From Sphacelaria rigidula (Eukaryota; Phaeophyceae; Sphacelariales), in the NCBI GenBank assembly GCA_964200075.2, contig CAXNAA020000298.1, positions 1-22,938 on the forward strand: DNA of 22,938 nucleotides. Reading direction: 5' to 3'. Made by a program: the position numbers and the translations under genes. Positions 19,976 through 22,938 of the stretch are shown here, piece after piece. Position 1 is the stretch's first letter, and each line of letters starts with the position of its first letter. The notes below the pieces were generated by a model. The model saw only the letters and a list, made by a program, of their open reading frames with translations, searched no databases and had not been told where the DNA came from.

Positions 19976-20022
19976 AGGCCGGACGTTATGGCAACAGATC
20001 TTCGGCCCCGGATCTTCAGAGT
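19976..20022. repeat. Extra copy of the foldback 2 outer arm
   Basis: GGCCGGACGTTATGGCAACA and the following GGCCCCGGAT match the reverse complement of 20195-20240, arguably better than the paired arm at 20041 does. The left arm is therefore partly duplicated between the two foldbacks. Confidence 0.6.
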
Positions 20023-20031
20023 TTGAAATAA

Positions 20032-20249
20032 TTCGTGTGAGGCCGGATCTTATGACACACAGAGTTTCGCCCCACGGATTGTTCACTTTTATGGCGTTTG
20101 AGCCACTTTTTGACCCCCAAACAGGGAAAACCGCCAACACACGTCTTGAACACTTTTTGGCGATTTTCCCTGTTCGGGGGTCAAATGTCCCGAGGTGAAC
20201 AATCCGTGGGCCAAAAATTTGTTTGCCATAACATCCGGTCTAACACAAA
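20032..20249. repeat. Foldback element 2: about 218-bp imperfect palindrome
   Basis: The outer arms 20032-20086 and 20195-20249 pair through GGCCGGAT and CACGGATTGTTCAC blocks. The inner arms 20107-20137 and 20157-20187 pair through TGACCCCCAAACAGGGAAAA with few mismatches. There is a 19-base loop (20138-20156) and unequal bulges of 20 and 7 bases between inner and outer arms. No ORF of note lies inside. Confidence 0.85.
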
Positions 20250-21657
20250 AAACGGTATTAACACGGTATGATAAAAAGAAAAAAAAAGGAAGCACACCTA
20301 TACAGTACAATGGTACGGACACAAGCACATCATACACACACCATCAACGCCTCTCACACACATGAAAAAAATCGATCGTGGCAGATGCGTAACGAGCACC
20401 GCAGACCACCCTTCGAGGCCCACACTGTGACACAGCATCTCTTATCTAATCTAATCACAAGGTACATGGCTCAGACCTTCCGAGATGGCCAGGGCAGGGG
20501 CGCCGGGGGGGGTACTCGTTCATTGCTTGCCAGTCATTTGACTATTGAACATGCATCCCGTTTGAGACGGAGCACCGTCCACACTCCTGCCCTGACAGGG
20601 GGATGGAGGGGGATGTAATAATGATCTTGCGTACCGTAGTCATGAGACCATTGACCTCGTATTCCTGAAACGCCGGGACGGAGAACGACGGGTTTCCGCC
20701 GGAATAGGCTCGCAAACAATCACCAAGCGCGAAGGGGGGACCGGGGGGGTATACTACACACTATTTGGGGTGGAGAAACAAGAACAAAAACTAAACTAAA
20801 CAACGAGCGGAATTACAAGAGGATTGATTGCCCTGCTTGCGTGCGACACGTATTCGGGTGCAGGACCGCCCTTCTCGTCCCCTCCCCCTTCCCCCCCCTC
20901 CCCTCCCTCAAGGTCGTTTGTTACCTCGCCTCCCAGAACAGTGGTGTTGTCCGCAGATAGCAGGAGAATGCCTCTTCGTACCCAGGGTGCCACAACCAAC
21001 AGTTTCAAGCCGGGCGGAGGGTCTGCGGAGAGTCCCTGGATACGGCGGTACTCGAACGCCGCAACCTGTCGGAAACGAATATATATATATATATATATAT
21101 ATAGCACGGAAAAACAAATCCGAAAACATGAAACAGAGAAAAACGTTTCCCCTACAGGGTAGGTATAGTACAAGGTAGTAGGGATAATGATTGACGGGGG
21201 TGGTGTGGTTACAATAGACCCTCTTGGAATGGATCATGGTGCGTGCTCGTATTGATTGATCGATTGGTTGGTTGATTGATTGTCGCACATTAACTGATCA
21301 GCCACGACAATATATTGCATCGTCAAAAAGTGTACTATAAAACGAGCAGTATCGACTATAATGGTGCCTCTATTAGAGATAGACAAATAGATTCTATGCT
21401 GTACATCTTTCGACAATTTAATCCACAGTGCAGTCATGATCCAGGGTGTGCTCCAAATCCAGCCCGTTGCCGGTAGATACAAGATAGGCGTAGGCACCGA
21501 AGGTAATTTATCGAATGGAAACACTCGCCGGAGAAAATTTGGGAAAAAATAGATCGGGTGTCTGTATTGTGTATGCTATGGATGTGTATTTGTAGAGATG
21601 TGTTTCATGTTGATTCTTTTGATGGCTTCAAAATGCGTACGAGCTTTCCTTTTCTTC
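20250..21657. other. No gene seen
   Basis: C-rich and AT-repeat sequence with short overlapping frames. No recognisable protein or RNA. Confidence 0.55.
21079..21103. repeat. (AT)n microsatellite
   Basis: About 12 AT dinucleotides. Confidence 0.95.
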
Positions 21658-21730
21658 TTCCTGCTGAAAGGAAGCAAGAAAACAAAAAATACAGCGAGGG
21701 GTGGCATATCTCCCCACTCGGGCACCACAG

Positions 21731-21762
<32 letters not shown>

Positions 21763-21922
21763 CACCCAAACAACACCGACCAACACCGACACCAAGAAAA
21801 AAGAGAAGAACACGCAGCCCCGAGNNNNNNNNNNTCCTGTTGAAAGGAAGAAAAAAAACAAAAAATACAGGGGGGGGGGGCATATCTCCCCCCCCGGGCA
21901 CCACAGCCCCCCCCCCCCCCCC
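21658..21922. repeat. Duplicated segment on both sides of an assembly gap
   Basis: 21658-21761 and 21835-21922 share CTG-TGAAAGGAAG, an A-rich AACAAAAAATACAG block, GGCATATCTCCCC, GGGCACCACAG and a terminal poly-C (30 and 16 bases). Ten Ns separate them. Confidence 0.85.
21825..21834. other. Assembly gap (10 N)
   Basis: Ten unknown bases. Frames reading across it have no meaning. Confidence 0.99.
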
Positions 21923-22221
21923 TTCGGCTTCACTTGAACATATTATACATTCACCGGAATACAGGATAAAAATAGTATGGAGGTATCCGCACGCCGTTGC
22001 ATCAGCTATAGGACTTGATTCAACGTACGTAGACAAACTGGTCGGGTGACCTGATCTTCTTCTGCAACCCCCCCCCGCCCGCCTGTACGGCGAAACAAGA
22101 CGGGGACAAGATTGGTAATAAATTTTTGTGTAGTGTATGAAAGAAATGTAATGAGCACCGAAATGTTGGAGGTGTCTCCACGAGGAGTAGGAGCGGCCGC
22201 CTCGAAAGGGTTGCGTGGTCA

Positions 22222-22444
22222 ATGGTCGAACGACCAAGGCAAACAACAAATGAGTACGCCCCCCTCCCAGTACGGTGCGGCGCGGTATCCGGGAAACCCC
22301 AGAACTCAGCCGCTCTTCCTCACTGCTATTTTTGTAACGAGCACACCAGTTCTGATCTTTCTGACCCGCGGTCAACTCGTTTCATTTTACTCGAAGACAC
22401 TGTATGCATCGACTGCTCCGAGTCCAGCAACGCACTTTCGGCAC
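22222..22444 (+). CDS. Possible exon with two CxxC pairs
   Basis: The open frame encodes PHCYFCNEH, then 20 residues later VCIDCSES, giving C-x2-C-x23-C-x2-C, a spacing compatible with a small zinc-binding module. It is followed by CAC|GTGAGC, a plausible donor, at 22444. The ATG at 22222 may not be the real start, because an exon could begin at an AG further right. No wider domain is recognisable and no partner exons are seen before the window ends. It could be chance, since other frames are also open here. Confidence 0.22.
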
Positions 22445-22478
22445 GTGAGCCAACTTCTCTCTCAGAAATCTGAGTACG

Positions 22479-22620
22479 TCTGACAGCCTGATGACTTGGG
22501 TTTAGAGTACCCCCCCCTCCCCTCCCCTTCCTAATGTGAGCTGGCCACATCTGACAGCCTAACTACTTGGGCTTTTTAGAGTACCTTCCCCTCCCTCCCC
22601 TTCCTCGCCTAATGTGAGCC
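22479..22620. repeat. Tandem duplication, about 71-bp unit
   Basis: TCTGACAGCCT starts units at 22479 and 22550. Both continue with ACTTGGG, TTTAGAGTACC, a C/T-rich block and CCTAATGTGAGC. Confidence 0.85.
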
Positions 22621-22938
22621 TACAACAAAAAATATGTGGTGGCTGGACTGAAATAACCGCAATCCCTTGCTCGCAGTGCTGCTTGTTTACTGTTGGTGTT
22701 TGCGTGTGTTTCACAACTCGAGACCTCCGTTTTGATTATGATCTTTATTTTTTTTTTCGGCGGGCAAAACAAGTACGAAACACGATACCATGGGCTTCAG
22801 CGATCGATCGCAAAGGCAAAACTGTCGGTAACTTTGTCAATCCTTTCCTGCCCCCCCCTCCCCGGGTCATATTTCGCCCTTGCTGGTCTCAAGGCAAAAT
22901 TCTGTTCTCGTATCGTACGAGCTGGGCCGCCTCGCCTG
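22621..22938. other. No gene seen
   Basis: Contains an AATAAA on the minus strand at 22744-22749, which could end a gene from beyond the window, but no adjacent coding sequence supports that. Confidence 0.5.

Overview
The window looks like eukaryotic nuclear DNA. It has one large gene split by GT-AG introns, long non-coding stretches, many microsatellites and homopolymeric C or G runs, foldback and dispersed repeats, and one 10-base assembly gap. I see no operons, no bacterial-type genes, no rRNA and no intact tRNA. Introns of about 0.4-1.3 kb, mid-range GC and frequent poly-C/poly-G tracts would suit a brown alga or related stramenopile, but that is inference and no marker gene here proves it.

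The main feature is a minus-strand gene reconstructed from position 14309 (ATG) to 5098 (stop). Six exons join with consistent reading phase at all five junctions and predict a protein of about 1720 residues. Its layout is that of a nuclear-basket FG nucleoporin of the Nup153/Nup1/Nup136 class. In order it has a basic, amphipathic-helix N-terminus; a short ARR-I-LL-TPL helix motif; a charged, disordered segment with NLS-like clusters; one RanBP2-like C-x2-C...C-x2-C zinc finger; an Ala/Pro/Gly-rich domain with 15 FG dipeptides; and a very basic C-terminal tail. A zinc finger combined with FG repeats is the metazoan Nup153 arrangement. Finding it in a non-animal genome, if that is what this is, is the most interesting result here.

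Left flank (1-5097): a three-unit tandem repeat (346-597), a dispersed repeat present twice (148-241 and 3546-3639), a possible tRNA-derived promoter remnant near 3442-3461, and a possible short minus-strand coding ORF or first exon ending just 3' of the nucleoporin (4478-4813). The rest shows no convincing gene.

Right flank (14310-22938): mostly non-coding. It contains two adjacent large foldbacks (19819-19964 and 20032-20249), smaller inverted repeats, microsatellites, a duplicated segment on both sides of the N gap (21658-21922), a 71-bp tandem duplication near 22479-22620, and two weak plus-strand exon candidates (15815-15960 and 22222-22444).
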